NCBI GenBank assembly: GCA_018389105.1
Contig: JACATO010001143.1
Location: 124,001 to 188,000, forward strand
DNA: 64,000 bases
Source of the DNA: Nautilus pompilius
Taxonomy: Eukaryota > Mollusca > Cephalopoda > Nautilida > Nautilidae
Direction of reading: 5' to 3'
The notes beneath the pieces are model-generated. The model saw only the letters and a program-made list of their open reading frames with translations, made no database searches and was not told the DNA's origin. Made by a program: the position numbers and the translations under genes. Each line of letters opens with the position of its first letter. Position 1 is the stretch's first letter. Shown one piece after another: positions 44,301-53,590 of the stretch.

Positions 44301-47300
44301 ACAATTGCTCCGTTGTGTTCCTCTTTTTGTTGTTGTTGTAGACCACAACCGAACCGTGACTGCTTTCCTAGCACCCATCTCTCACACCAGGCCGAGAAGC
44401 TCTTACTTGCCAATCTATTTCAAACTGAGAAAGGACCAAACTTTGTTAAGAGCAGTGATAAGTGCACTGTAATTTCTTGTTTTGAACCAATTTTACCTGG
44501 TCACAAATTTTAAAAAAAGTTGTTCTACTACAGGATACATGCTCATTTTCCACAAAAAATAGCTGCAAAAAGATATTATAATCACTTTATAATTCAATTG
44601 CAAGAACAATCATCAATGACATTCCACAGTTTTTCATTTTCATATTGTTACAGTAGCCAGGCAATGTGGCTCAGTGGTGTGTGTGTGTTGGCTTCAGGAC
44701 CCTAAGGGTCCTGGGCTCAACTCCCGCTAGTGGTACATTGTTGTGACCCTTGAGCGAGCTACTTTCCTGGCATTGCTCCAGTTGTTGCTGGGGAGTGGCC
44801 TGTGTAGGCACTCAGACAGAGGAACCGAGGGCAGGCGGGGGGGGGGGGGCTCTCTGTAGCCATGACAGAGGCAGGTCTCCTATGACAAGGAAAAGTCAGA
44901 AGAATAAACCACTGCTGAAGACGGATGCGCTGGGCCGGAGTGCGAATAACAACGGTGCAACGCATCCCACTTTCATGAAACGAGTGATCGAAGAAGAAGA
45001 ATATTGTTACAGTCAACTTAATACAGGATTTAAAAAAAAAGAATTACACCAGTACTTACTGTCCGCCACGTATACAGGTGCCTCCATTCAGACATGGTCC
45101 AGCACAGCCTAAAGCCAAAAAGAATGAAAAAACATCGAGCAAATAATCAAAAGTAGGCACATTTCTAGTTATCAGTTGAGACTGTAGAAGATCATATTGT
45201 TTAGTTTATACAATTAAATCTTTGGGGGGGAATCTGCTTGGAGTATTTAATTTAAAGTGTTAGGTTGTTTTTTTTTCCATTGGAGTAAAAAGAGAAGATA
45301 CATGTAAAGAGATTCCCTGATGTAAACATCCATCCTTATATCATTTGCAAAGCAGATTTCAGACCATTGAATCTCCTGAGCACTAAAGCAGTCAACATCA
45401 ATAAATAAACACCTTGCAATATTTTTTTCACAGAAGAAACATAAATGGTAAATCAAAAACAAAAATACTTTACAATGAACGATATAATTGAGTGTTGCAC
45501 TACTGTACATCCTTTTCTTTATCCACTATACTCTCTGAAATGGTTATCTAAAGCCACAGGTAGCTGTTGTTTTGCTTAGATGGGCGGCGACAGATTAAAT
45601 TGAGGTTACTGAGTGCAGATCTACGATAACCAACCATACAAGCGACAAGGGCTGCAGCTTTCGTCCTGCAAAGTTAAGCGGATGCAACTTTGTCTCCAAG
45701 AGAAACAAGGGTCTATGACTTACCGCCAGGGATTGAAAACGTATAATTGGCACTGAACCCTGTGTACTGAACTGTGGCATCTGTTATGAATTCCAATCGC
45801 AATCCATTTTCTGTCGATTTGTAAAATTTCACTTCACCTGGTTTCATTATCCCACACAATTTATCAATGGCTTTACTACCTTAAAAAAAGATTAAAATAA
45901 GATTCATTTGCCTGATGGGGTTTTGATTTGATTAACCTCTTTATAAAAAAAATCAAAATTAATAAATATTACCCTGATCTGATGATATCCTAACAAAAGA
46001 AATGAATATCAGAGCATCATTCTATGTTATTACTGGGATACCATTCTTCAACAACATATACAGATATAAAAAGAATAGTAAGAAAAGAGACAACTCTGGA
46101 AACAGCACCAGTATCACCTGCAGATATACTTGAAGAAAAAGAAATGGAAATAGCATCAGACACTATTCCTAGAGAATTTGGGAGGAAAAAAGATAAAAAT
46201 AACATCAGTCTCTTTTCCATTGAGAAATCCAGAAGAAGTATTGGAAATAGCATCAGATTCTATTGCCATAGACACATTTGGAAGAAAAATGCATGGGCTA
46301 TAAGAGTAATCTGTCTGCACATTGTAGCTAAGCCTCTCCACCACGGTTGGACCAACCTGAACAAGAGACTTCCCAGGGCATGGAATGTAAATCATTTTCT
46401 ATCATTAATCCTGGCAGTTAACCCTTTTAGGAGTATATCAGCATATTTACAGGATTACGGTCAGAATCAGTTACCACTTTCTGTAAATATATGGGTGTAA
46501 TCCTCAAAGGGTTAAACACGTGAAAAATTTACATTTCTACTCTCATTCTAAACACTGGATGGAAACTTAGAAATTCACAACTGCACATGTGAGTTTGTGT
46601 AGAAATAGGGGTCTGCTTCTGTGTGTGTGTGTGTTTGTGAGAGAGATGGAGAGAGAGAGAGACATTTGGCAGACTACCTTTCACTAATCTCTCCACAGAC
46701 CCACTGTTTTTCCATTCACTGTGGAGGAAGTGGTGCGGAGTCTTGCACACTTACTGGGGAAGGACCCGTCTTTAATGATGAGGCGGTCGAACTCGCAGTC
46801 GTCGCCATCCTCCAATGCGAAGGCGCTGAACGTCAGGGTGACGACGTAGCTCTCTGGCGCCAGCAGTACCATGATGCAGTTCAGGTTCGGCGGGTAGATG
46901 ACAGGAAAGCCCGGAGAGTACAGCTCGCTTCCCTCTTTCTTGTAGACGCTGTCGCACACTGCAAGCAGCAGAGAACAGATTTATAACAGAGACTCTAATC
47001 AAACAGTAGCGCAGCGCTGTTAACAGGGACAGGGTCGGCGACCACAACACACTTCTCCCGCCTGTCCTTTTCTTGTGAAAGGTGCATTATTATATAACAG
47101 ACAAAGGGGACGTCCCCGGTCGTGCGGTTACTCGGGGCGAGACCGGTGTGTCGGGTCTAAGAGTGGAGGCGAGACCGGCTCCCGGACCTCTCTTCCCCCG
47201 AGATCGGTATTTGCGCCCCTAACCCTGGCTACCTTAACGGGAGCTCGGCCACCACCCTCCACCCCGGAGATACACTCTCACACTCACTGTCACACTCTCA

Positions 47301-50300
47301 CTGTCACTGTCACTGTCACACTCTCACTGTCACGCACCATAAAAAGATTTTAAAAAATCGGTCAAGTCGCGCGCCTAACCCCGTCTCCACGACAACCAGG
47401 TGGGAGGGAGGTGCACGGCTAGAAGAAGACACCCGGTGATATACCACTTGTGTTTTGGACGTAGTTCTTGGCACCTGTTGGATTGGTCACGTTTAGCGGG
47501 CGGCTTGTGATGAACTCGAAATCTGCCTTGAATCCCAAAGGCGACTGGTAGTAGCCGTCGGAGACGAAGCGGAGGAGGAGGCTGATGCCGGACGAGTAGA
47601 TGAACGAGAGCGTGCTACTTCCGCAGAACCTCCCAATTAGACTGGAGTCTGAAAATAAACGAAGGGCGAAATGCGGATCAGTCTCTCCCCATGAAAAAAG
47701 GGCCAAATCCGCGGTAACACCTGTCAGTTATCCGATACGAGAACGATATCTGACTCGTTTTCCTCACCTGCGATCCCGCTCTATCCCTTTTATTTCTTTG
47801 ATAACTAACCAAATCGTATCGTATCATATAAACGACCTAGGGGTTATTAGCTATATTTCCCTGCCCACACCGGCACGAAACTTATTTCCATAATACACAC
47901 CCACAATGGATTATTTACAGCAGACTGTGACGTACAAGAACCTGCCTGACAAAATTTGCATATTTCAGGTGTTATCACGTAGGTAGTGCGCGCTAACATC
48001 CCGTCAAAGATACGATATTTCTCGTGAACTCGCGGCCATTATTTACGTGGGGGATGGGGAAGGCGATGTGACAGCCCCAGCACTTGCCACACTCGATAAC
48101 AGCGACGACAGAAAATAACTTTTAAAAAAAAGGGGGGGAGTCTATTGTTATCTCATCCACTCAGACCTCACGCGCCCCGGGTGGGTGACACGTGAGAGAT
48201 TCTTCTGTCCAATAGAAATAAAACGCTTCGGAAAGTCTGATCAGAGAACATGACGGGTCCCGGCTTCGATATTTCTCGTCGTCTGCAGGTTGCGCCGATT
48301 TTCGGAGGAGACCTGACAAAAGTCTTTGTACCCTAACGTTTTCATCCCACCGTCAAGTGTACAGATAGCAGCCTCATGGTGCGGGCAGCAATCTAGCCAG
48401 ACGGAAAGGTATCTCGACCAAACGCCGTCGCCATCATAAAAAGCAAAAAACGTCAATCTCTCGTTTATTTTCTACAAAAATTAACGATAATATGTATAAC
48501 AACAAGCGGCCATAGTATTTAGCCATGGCACTGCATGGTTATGAACCCCCCTAGTGTTTGTTTTTTGTATTAAATGCAGATAACCAAACACACTTGGCCT
48601 TATGACGATCGTTATCAGACCTCTCGAGTATCGAATAATAAACAACCGAACTATGTAAATCTGATATTTTAAGATAGTTTAATGAGTTCCCCAACGAGAA
48701 AACAATCAGTCGAACTTAGGCTAAATTCTTCCCTACCTTACAAATTTTCTTAAATGTGGAGTTTCCAGGCCTGCCCAGCATTACTCGGGGTGTGTCCAAA
48801 CTAGGCACTCACGAAATGTTATTGTGTGTTTGTGTCTGGCAACTTTGTGAATTATTCTTGGCATTCATTCTATTACCTATATCAGCCGCTAAAATACTTC
48901 GCCCTTGCACTGTAATAACTCAGATTTTTCTCGAAATTACGCTTTCTGATTTAGTATCTGCGATTATAGCTGACTATTAAACTCCATGTCCCCTCCGTCG
49001 ATCATTTATTCAGGTTTCCATCTAAAACTTATCCGCGTCTTTTGGCGGTATTAACTTCAGCAGACATTTTGCCATCGTCTTCAAAACTGTCAGTTGTCAC
49101 CGTCCGACTGCCATTTCGACGGTGATGCCAAGTAAATTCCGTTAAACCAGCACCTTAAAATGCGCGGTAACTACTGCACAAAATAAGAATCCGAGATCGG
49201 ATGCAGGGTGGGTGGGAAAGCGGTTTCTCCGGAAAAACGTTCAACACCGTGTCAGAGGCTCGGCTCGTTTGTGTACAAGATTAAACCGCCAGCTACGAGG
49301 CGAGCGCACACATATATCTCTAACCAAACCAAAAGTAAGCACGGTACCAGTATTTCCTGCTGGAGGTGGACCCATACCTGTGCCGGGGCCGTCGAAGATT
49401 TCCAGAAAGTCGAACCGACAGTACACGTCCTCTTCCAGGTCAAAGGCCGAAAATTTCAGTTTTACCGTCTTCCCTGGTGGAGCCTGCGACATAAAAGAAC
49501 TCGGCAGTTCGTGGAATGCTTCACTGACTGACGGAAACGGAGAAACAAAAGTTTGTCCCAGAATAGGGATTTTTACTGGAATTAATTAGGGGCTCATTGC
49601 TACGTCTTTAATAACTGCCATCAAGGACCAAAAGACTGCCTTTACATGGCACTAAATATGAAAGATAATAAGTTCCGCGCGAGTACCACAAAATAGGGTC
49701 TTCTGGCCTTCTTTCCCCGTTCTGACTGTTGCCTTTGCCACTTTTCGACCCCCGAGAGAATTTCCGTCCGCCCTTAAATCTTATTAGTGTTTTGTTTCTT
49801 TGTTGCATTTTATCCCACCCCTCCAGGAAGAACGCGATCGGGTCCCTTGCAACTATAGACAGCTCCCTCTCCTCCTAGCCCGCAAGGCGCACTCGGACTC
49901 GAACCGCGCCTTCCATCGCTTATATTCTGATTAAGACGAGGGGTGGTGTCCTTTCCATTCATTATCTTTAACCGAGAAGTTTGCTGAGCAATTAGGAAAA
50001 CAGGATATTCTCGGCAAACAGAAACTGGCGTTATTATCAGCTAAAGTGGGCTTCTCGACGCCAGGTGGAGCTTCCGCTCATCTCGGGCTACTTCCGGCAC
50101 GTCCTGGACCGGGCATTGCCGAGCTGCTGAGCGATTTATGTTCCACAAATATATAGGTGCAATGAAACACGACATCTGATGTGGGTTAGAATGTGGCTAG
50201 TTAGTTCCAGCAGACCAGCCTAGAGGCACTACGTGGGGTCAGGGCGATATACGGAATTGTCCTTACAAAGGTTTAGATCAACGGTCAAGTACCGCGTGTC

Positions 50301-53300
50301 ACAGCCTCTATTGGTCAACCTGTAGTGAATAACACAGGTTTGAAGAGTAGTCGGGTGCAAATGAAACGCAGGTGGTATACAGGAAGCTTTAAAATCCCCT
50401 GAAAAAAAAATGGTGATTCGAAACGTGCGTGTGTCAACTGGATCCATTCATCGGCACCATTACCCTCAGTTGTCCTTTCAAACTCGACCACACCCAGCTG
50501 CCACTGACAGATCATCTGCCGTCCACCCCTTCCTAAACACGCATGCTGGGCCCATCTAATCCCTTATTTCTTTGTTTGCCACCCCGTCCTCTAATCTGAG
50601 AACTACAACTCTTCTCCTAACATTATTCTGCGAAAAGGACTGGCATCCGATGAACAGAGGAGTCGCTGTGACCGAAAACTCAGCGAACCACTGAAGTAAT
50701 GAATGAGCTTTTACCTGTGGAGTGGGGAGAGAGAGGAGATACTTACCCTCAGTATGTAATAACAATCGATATTGAATCCATATGGGTTAGGGTAGCCCGG
50801 GCTGAACAACACACCAGGTTCCGTCTTGGTTTTATTACAGGAATACAACGAAGCATTTTCTGTTAAGAGAATAAACGGACAAAATTGAGGTATAATTTAG
50901 TTTTCGTTTAGTAGAAGGGAAGGAAGACATTACTACTGTTACGACTCTCCCAATCTCTAGATGTGAAGAATATTAATCGAATATATATCGGGGCATTTCA
51001 GACATGGTCATGTACACACACACACACACACAGCCGACCCCCGGTTATTCGCGGAATCGCAGACATCTTCCGCGATTTTTTATGGCTTTTTAACGCTAAA
51101 TTATTAACAACAATATAATTTACTAATTTTGTAATATAAATGCTAACGTAAATTCTACGGGAAAATCCGAAAGCTTATCCGGGTGCACTTAGACGAAAAA
51201 TACCTGTACCTTTGTCGGACATGTAGAAGAGTTCAAAGCCTAGAGCTTGGTATGTCTCGTCGCTTTTGAAGGTCATCACGATGCGGTTGGAGGCGGAAGT
51301 AAAGAAGACAGCTGAGGAACCGCAAAAGCGCTGTCGTCTGTCGTCGCCCGGTATTCCGAGATCGCCGATTTCCAAATAGTCCCAGCTGAAATTTGACAGA
51401 AGAGGAGACGATCAGCGATAGTCCGTCGCCTTGGAAACTGGAACCACCGTGACGGTTTGACTCTTAGAAAGATAGCGGTTCCGTTTACAAGCCAACACCT
51501 TCGAATGATGACGTAACGGCTTCTGCAGAGTTAGGTGTCTCTCGAACCGAAACACGTATATTCACCAAACAAAAGGAAACAATGTTTCCTAATTAAACAC
51601 GTAAAAAAGCAAAACAACATCAAGTGGACCTCCGTCCAGGTCAGCAATAACCTACAGAACTAATGGTGTTTACGTTGTATCCTAGTCTCTTTCGTACGTC
51701 ACCCGACCAGCACCCAAGAATGGCTGTTTTTGAGCTTCCCCTGGTATCAACTTCTGGTACCTAGAAAAAAAAGATTTTAAAAAAACGGTAAGCATCTCTG
51801 CACTCACTCGCAATCTCTGCTTTCTTCCAGGGAGAATCTACCAGAATGAACATGAATGGTTTTGCCGACTGGGACATTCACTACCCACACACACCGGGCT
51901 GCTGCAGGGTAGGTACCGGGATACCCCGGACTCCTGATTGACCCGGCAGCGTTGTTAATGCTACCGCCACAGCCTGAAAGCACATGAGGGAAGACTGATT
52001 AGTTTGAAGGTAATAGTCACGTGGTTAAAATAGGTGAATGTCAAAAGAAGCATTGCCAGCTGTAAACAGAAACGTGGGACAGTAGTTGTGTCAGGCGATA
52101 AACTGTTTGGCGGCTGGACCACAATAGTCCAGGGTATGGGGGGAAAGCGGGGGAGAGCATCAGTCCAGGGATCGAGCGGCTTTGCGATCTGGAGCTGTCG
52201 ATGGTTGCGCGCGATGTCGTACACGTCTTCATCTTCCGAGTATCTTTGCACACCGAGAGGAGAGAGAGAGAGCTGACATCCCAGGTCTTGAGCATCTCAC
52301 AGAAATGAGCCATCCAGGCGGCGGGACGCCAGCCTTTGTGACTTGGCAAGTTACCCGAGTGCGGTGTACCCAGAAAATTCACTCCTCTGTTTAGCTGCGA
52401 GAGAAAGCTGGAGAAGAGCGGGACGAAATCGTGCCATGGAGCCAATCCAGACCGAGTCGTCAGCCCTGACGGTTCGGTAAAGTAATTATTCGTGAAAACT
52501 TCTCCCACGGCAAAAAATACCACGCGTAATGTTCACCGATCGGACTCCGTACACACCCTCTCTCCCCCGGTATTCTAATTAATCTCTTCCCATCTGTTTT
52601 AATGATCCAGCATCCTCTCTTTCGCCCAAACAATGTATTGAGGATGAGGGCAAACCAATGAGTTAACACGGAAGCAAGATTTCTCTGACTTATGTTTCAT
52701 ATGGCGGTTAATTATCTTTCTAGCATCCCAGCAGCTTTGCTGGCAGGTGACCTCGCTCTACTCTTTCACGTCTTGCAGATTTTTGTCAATAATAACCAAG
52801 TTTTTCATTTAAAAAAACAGCTACCGAAACTGCCCCCGTCCTACTCCCATCTCATGATGATGAGAGCCCTTCTCTCATCTCTCGCTTGAATGCAGTTTGT
52901 CTTCTGTTTTTTTATGTATTGAACTCGATTTCACGCTTTTATTGACCGATCTAATAAATCGTTCCGGTTTATTTGTAACTTACGCCTAGCAGCTTCGCTA
53001 GTACCTTTAGTACCGTTTCCAGAACCACCTTCGAACCCGCGTGGAGGGAGGAGGGGGGACCCCCTGGTGTCAATTTCCTAAACCGAGGTTAGGCCACACG
53101 CTTAATAAGTTCTTTAGCTACACAACAACCCCAACAATAATGCAATCATCCGAGACAGGGAAACAAAATCGTCTAGCTACAGCGAGAGAACCTGAAAGTG
53201 GGGTATACTTTTCCTTTGCCCTGATTCTCTTCCCGCCCACTATTACTCAGAGCAAGGTTCCGTCAGTACGCCTTTTAAAAATATCTGGCACGTTCATGCC

Positions 53301-53406
53301 CCGTACTTCAAAGAGCGACGGGCGGACACTTACCTGGATCGGACAGCGCTTCTCGAGCGCAAACCCAGATGAAGAGGAGACCGGAAACGCTCGTACACAG
53401 ATTCAT
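34651..53406 (-). CDS. Secreted CUB-EGF-Ig serine protease (complete, 16 coding exons)
   Basis: The predicted product is a 920-aa extracellular trypsin-like zymogen. Coding exons in transcript order: 53406-53334, 51973-51808, 51385-51210, 50859-50747, 49483-49378, 47648-47445, 46958-46755, 45879-45724, 45108-45060, 43438-43282, 43030-42927, 40789-40602, 38020-37884, 36483-36342, 35694-35582, 35325-34651. They sum to 2,763 nt and every junction has matching phase. Domains by residue: signal peptide 1-22, CUB1 26-138, CUB2 about 145-270, CUB3 about 281-399, EGF1 400-430, EGF2 about 432-468, Ig1 469-560, Ig2 566-655, trypsin 660-920. His716, Asp772 and Ser872 form the triad, with a trypsin-type S1 Asp866. 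CUB-linked proteases act in complement, coagulation-like and developmental cascades; the role here is inferred only. I know no named family with this domain order, so no symbol is given. Confidence 0.88.
35582..35694 (-). CDS. Protease exon 15: activation segment of trypsin domain
   Basis: The acceptor is ctctctcag and the donor aaa|gtaagt. CGRPKINSPEARGR then ITSGYKAPVGSAPWFAIF: the expected cleavage is after the last Arg of ARGR, and the new N-terminus would be ITSG. The Cys of CGRP can pair with Cys792 (TPIC), as in two-chain proteases. Confidence 0.88.
36342..36483 (-). CDS. Protease exon 14: Ig2, second half, and linker
   Basis: The acceptor is gatttttcag and the donor aaaa|gtaagt. GYLEIKNITLFDEGKYTCIH is the Ig F-strand. 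A basic linker (KLNKRNVVHK) runs into the protease domain. Confidence 0.85.
36484..37883 (-). other. Protease intron 13
   Basis: AT-rich. It holds two copies of the GAGTTATCTCCC motif 48 bp apart (about 37084 and 37132), and poly-A and C runs. No exon seen. Confidence 0.4.
37884..38020 (-). CDS. Protease exon 13: Ig2, first half
   Basis: The acceptor is tttaaag and the donor aaag|gtgaga. PKNVTANLGDRSVFLICDVS, then TTVLWLKD, gives the second Ig B-strand Cys and C-strand Trp. The poly-G minisatellite begins about 220 bp upstream in the transcript. Confidence 0.85.
38239..39236. repeat. 62-bp minisatellite with poly-G junctions (about 16 copies)
   Basis: About 16 near-identical units of roughly 62 bp (core GATGTCTCCCTGCCTCCTGG, then TAATAACTAAACTGGACT), each separated by a run of 6-10 G and ACCCTGTGCAAGCC. 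Almost all differences between units are in G-run length. The spurious open frames across it are a result of the repeat. A single-copy relative, in reverse orientation, lies at 63775-63865. The array sits in a protease intron. Confidence 0.92.
39237..39352 (+). repeat. SINE tail adjoining the minisatellite
   Basis: Shares GTTAACAGTAACCATGGCAC and surroundings with the SINE at 21087-21365, which suggests the minisatellite grew from an internal segment of such a SINE. Confidence 0.5.
39353..40601 (-). other. Protease intron 12, left part
   Basis: AT-rich, with a CA tract near 40090. No exon or element recognised. Confidence 0.4.
40602..40789 (-). CDS. Protease exon 12: Ig1, second half
   Basis: The acceptor is gatgatcag after a T-rich tract; the donor is ttag|gtaaga. 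RKTLIIQNAREEYEGEYTCA is the diagnostic 'L.I.N....D.G.Y.C' Ig F-strand. Confidence 0.85.
41330..42480 (+). pseudogene. Penelope-like reverse transcriptase relic
   Basis: On the + strand, inside a protease intron and opposite to the host gene. Motifs in order: DLPKCPVTPVSSTTG near 41378-41440 (family 'GLPK.HK...PLRPIVSSTGS'), FYIQTDGVAMGYP near 42190 (family 'Y.Q.DGVAMGSPLGP'), then after a one-base slip in a C-run LGPVVTNTFM, then LWKDHNYIVIS near 42310 (family 'W.RYVDDIF.I'). The catalytic Asp pair is lost and there are stops, so it is dead. Penelope-like elements are the best fit because of the DGVAMG-PLGP box. Confidence 0.6.
42927..43030 (-). CDS. Protease exon 11: Ig1, first half
   Basis: The acceptor is ccaacag and the donor ttg|gtaagt. 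SGKLQCNVIGDDTDQVIW gives the B-strand Cys and the C-strand Trp (the W is completed by the next exon) of an Ig-like domain. Confidence 0.8.
43282..43438 (-). CDS. Protease exon 10: end of EGF1 and EGF2
   Basis: The acceptor follows a T-run and tag; the donor is gaa|gtatgt. CFCINSFTGSNCE closes EGF1. Then RCMSNPCQNGGTCEEDG and YKCECLFEFKGKNCEE make a full second EGF. No Asp/Asn calcium-binding EGF signature precedes the repeat. Confidence 0.88.
43548..43567. repeat. CA microsatellite
   Basis: A (CA)n tract of about 20 bp in the intron left of EGF exon 10. Confidence 0.8.
43605..44200 (-). pseudogene. Tc1-like transposase relic
   Basis: On the - strand near 43925-43870, WPHQSPYLNLVGFVWDSL matches the Tc1 signature 'WP.QSPDLNPIE..W..L', which holds the last catalytic acidic residue (here replaced). 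Sequence on both sides continues in broken frames to the family's C-terminal end. Many substitutions and stops. It sits in the intron between EGF exons 9 and 10. Confidence 0.6.
44651..44990 (+). repeat. tRNA-derived SINE
   Basis: Box-A-like ATGTGGCTCAGTGGTGTG and box-B-like GGGCTCAACTCCC, then a body with TGTGACCCTTGAGCGAGCTA. A long G-run at about 44838-44850 interrupts it. Typical SINE head spacing, no protein. Confidence 0.6.
45060..45108 (-). CDS. Protease exon 9: EGF1, first part
   Basis: A 49-nt micro-exon. The acceptor is ggctttag and the donor aca|gtaagt. It reads GCAGPCLNGGTCIRGG, the first three Cys of an EGF repeat. Confidence 0.85.
45109..45723 (-). other. Protease intron 8
   Basis: AT-rich, with a G-run near 45222. 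Nothing recognised. Confidence 0.4.
45724..45879 (-). CDS. Protease exon 8: CUB3, second half
   Basis: The acceptor is tttttaag and the donor ggcg|gtaagt. KLCGIMKPGEVKFYKSTENG, then LRLEFITDATVQYTGFSANY, completes CUB3 with the expected fourth Cys and C-terminal strands. Confidence 0.87.
45880..46417. other. Protease intron 7, with an internal imperfect duplication
   Basis: A 158-codon open frame on + (46024-46500) has no known domain. Two stretches 96 bp apart share GAAATAGCATCAGA and a following GGAAGAAAAA, suggesting a decayed tandem repeat rather than a gene. Confidence 0.35.
46422..46511. mobile_element. piggyBac-type palindromic MITE (90 bp, TTAA target sites)
   Basis: TTAA at 46418-46421 and 46512-46515. 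Left end CCCTTTTAGGAGTA, right end read inward CCCTTTGAGGATTA; the arms continue with ATATTTACA, so the element folds into a near-complete hairpin. Its ends resemble but do not equal the MITE at 13481. Confidence 0.75.
46619..46660. repeat. GT/GA microsatellite
   Basis: (GT)n followed by (GA)n, close to the 3' side of protease exon 7. Confidence 0.75.
46755..46958 (-). CDS. Protease exon 7: CUB3, first half
   Basis: The acceptor is gcttgcag and the donor ccca|gtaagt. Reads CDSVYKKEGSELYSPGFP, NLNCIMVLLAPE, then LTFSAFALEDGDDCEFDRLI: the third CUB opening through its third Cys. Note it is 204 nt, the same length as exon 6. Confidence 0.87.
46959..47444 (-). other. Protease intron 6
   Basis: GC-rich and CpG-rich. 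It contains a CACTCTCACTGTCA minisatellite at about 47273-47335. No exon. Confidence 0.45.
47445..47648 (-). CDS. Protease exon 6: CUB2, end, and linker
   Basis: The acceptor is ttttcag. RFCGSSTLSFIYSSG, then LLLRFVSDGYYQSPLGFKADF, closes the second CUB; a linker with two N-glycosylation sequons (NVT, NTS) follows. Two donors share phase 1: gtg|gtatat at 47445 and acag|gtgcca at 47475, 30 nt apart. The longer form is given because its donor fits the consensus slightly better. Confidence 0.82.
47649..49377 (-). other. Protease intron 5
   Basis: CpG-rich compared with the rest of the window. No exon or mobile element recognised. Confidence 0.4.
49378..49483 (-). CDS. Protease exon 5: CUB2, middle
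   Basis: The acceptor is tcgcag and the donor acag|gtatgg. PPGKTVKLKFSAFDLEED, then CRFDFLEIFDGPGTG: the CUB 'P-G..I.L.F..F.LE....C.YD.LEI-DG' core. It carries the acidic residues that bind calcium in many CUBs. Confidence 0.88.
49484..50746 (-). other. Protease intron 4
   Basis: CpG-rich. GGTTCGAGTCC, a tRNA B-box match, appears on the - strand near 49894-49904, but no A box was found. A 72-codon frame at 50447-50229 has no domain match and is not called. Confidence 0.35.
50747..50859 (-). CDS. Protease exon 4: CUB2, opening
   Basis: The acceptor is cttaacag and the donor agg|gtaagt. It carries YSCNKT, then GVLFSPGYPNPYGFNIDCYY, a clear second CUB start. Phase 0 at the end. Confidence 0.85.
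51018..51031. repeat. CA microsatellite
   Basis: A short (CA)n tract in the intron between protease exons 3 and 4. Confidence 0.7.
51210..51385 (-). CDS. Protease exon 3: CUB1, second half
   Basis: It completes the Cys-Asp junction as D-WDYLEIGD, the CUB 'YDYLEI-DG' calcium-site strand. RFCGSS supplies the fourth Cys, and IVMTFKSD then GFELFY form the C-terminal strands. The donor is aaag|gtacag, phase 1. Confidence 0.88.
51808..51973 (-). CDS. Protease exon 2: CUB1, first half
   Basis: The acceptor is gctttcag and the donor ga|gtgagt. It shows CGGSINNAAGSIRSPGYPGT, the classic CUB opening (Cys, 'G-I-SPGYP-YP'), then CVWVV for the second Cys strand and FSLEESRDC leading to the third Cys. 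Confidence 0.88.
51974..53333 (-). other. Protease intron 1
   Basis: CpG-rich. The open frame of 160 codons at 52523-52041 has no domain and no splice support. A SINE-like copy lies at its 5' end (52980-53100). Confidence 0.4.
52980..53100. repeat. SINE-like repeat (shares sequence with 29995-30120)
   Basis: CCTTCGAACCCGC, a G/C-rich tract and CCCCTGGTGTCAATTTCCTA then AGGTTAG, parallel to the copy near 30 kb. Confidence 0.45.
53334..53406 (-). CDS. Protease exon 1: signal peptide
   Basis: ATG at 53406-53404 starts MNLCTSVSGLLFIWVCA, a typical short signal peptide with a hydrophobic core and small residues before cleavage. An upstream in-frame start at 53538 would add 44 polar residues and bury the signal, so the inner ATG is preferred. 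The donor is ccag|gtaagt, phase 1. Confidence 0.8.
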
Positions 53407-53536
53407 GTCGATGCGCGGATATCGCAGAAATACCGGCCAGAGCTCAGGACCTGACCGACTGCAAGAATAGAGCCACCAGCTAGCCAGCCTCTTCTCCCAG
53501 GTTGAATTCTGGGGCACTTCCTCCTCTTCTAGTCTC

Positions 53537-53590
53537 ATTATAAACAGGAAACGGAGGGTGCTGCTGCTGCCGGCTGCAGATAGCCAATCA
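53537..53590 (-). promoter_or_regulatory. Protease core promoter (TATA-like box with inverted CCAAT)
   Basis: On the - strand TTTATAATG lies about 130 nt before the chosen ATG, and ATTGG (inverted CCAAT) lies about 45 nt further upstream. Spacing fits a TATA promoter with a 5' UTR of about 100 nt. Motif-only evidence. Confidence 0.35.

Noticed and set aside
46024-46500. 158-codon open frame in a protease intron
   Set aside because: No domain; it overlaps a duplicated segment and the TTAA MITE.
49885-49910. tRNA gene on the - strand
   Set aside because: Only a B-box match (GGTTCGAGTCC); no A box or cloverleaf could be drawn.
52041-52523. 160-codon frame in protease intron 1
   Set aside because: Low-information sequence, no domain, no usable phase with exons 1 and 2.
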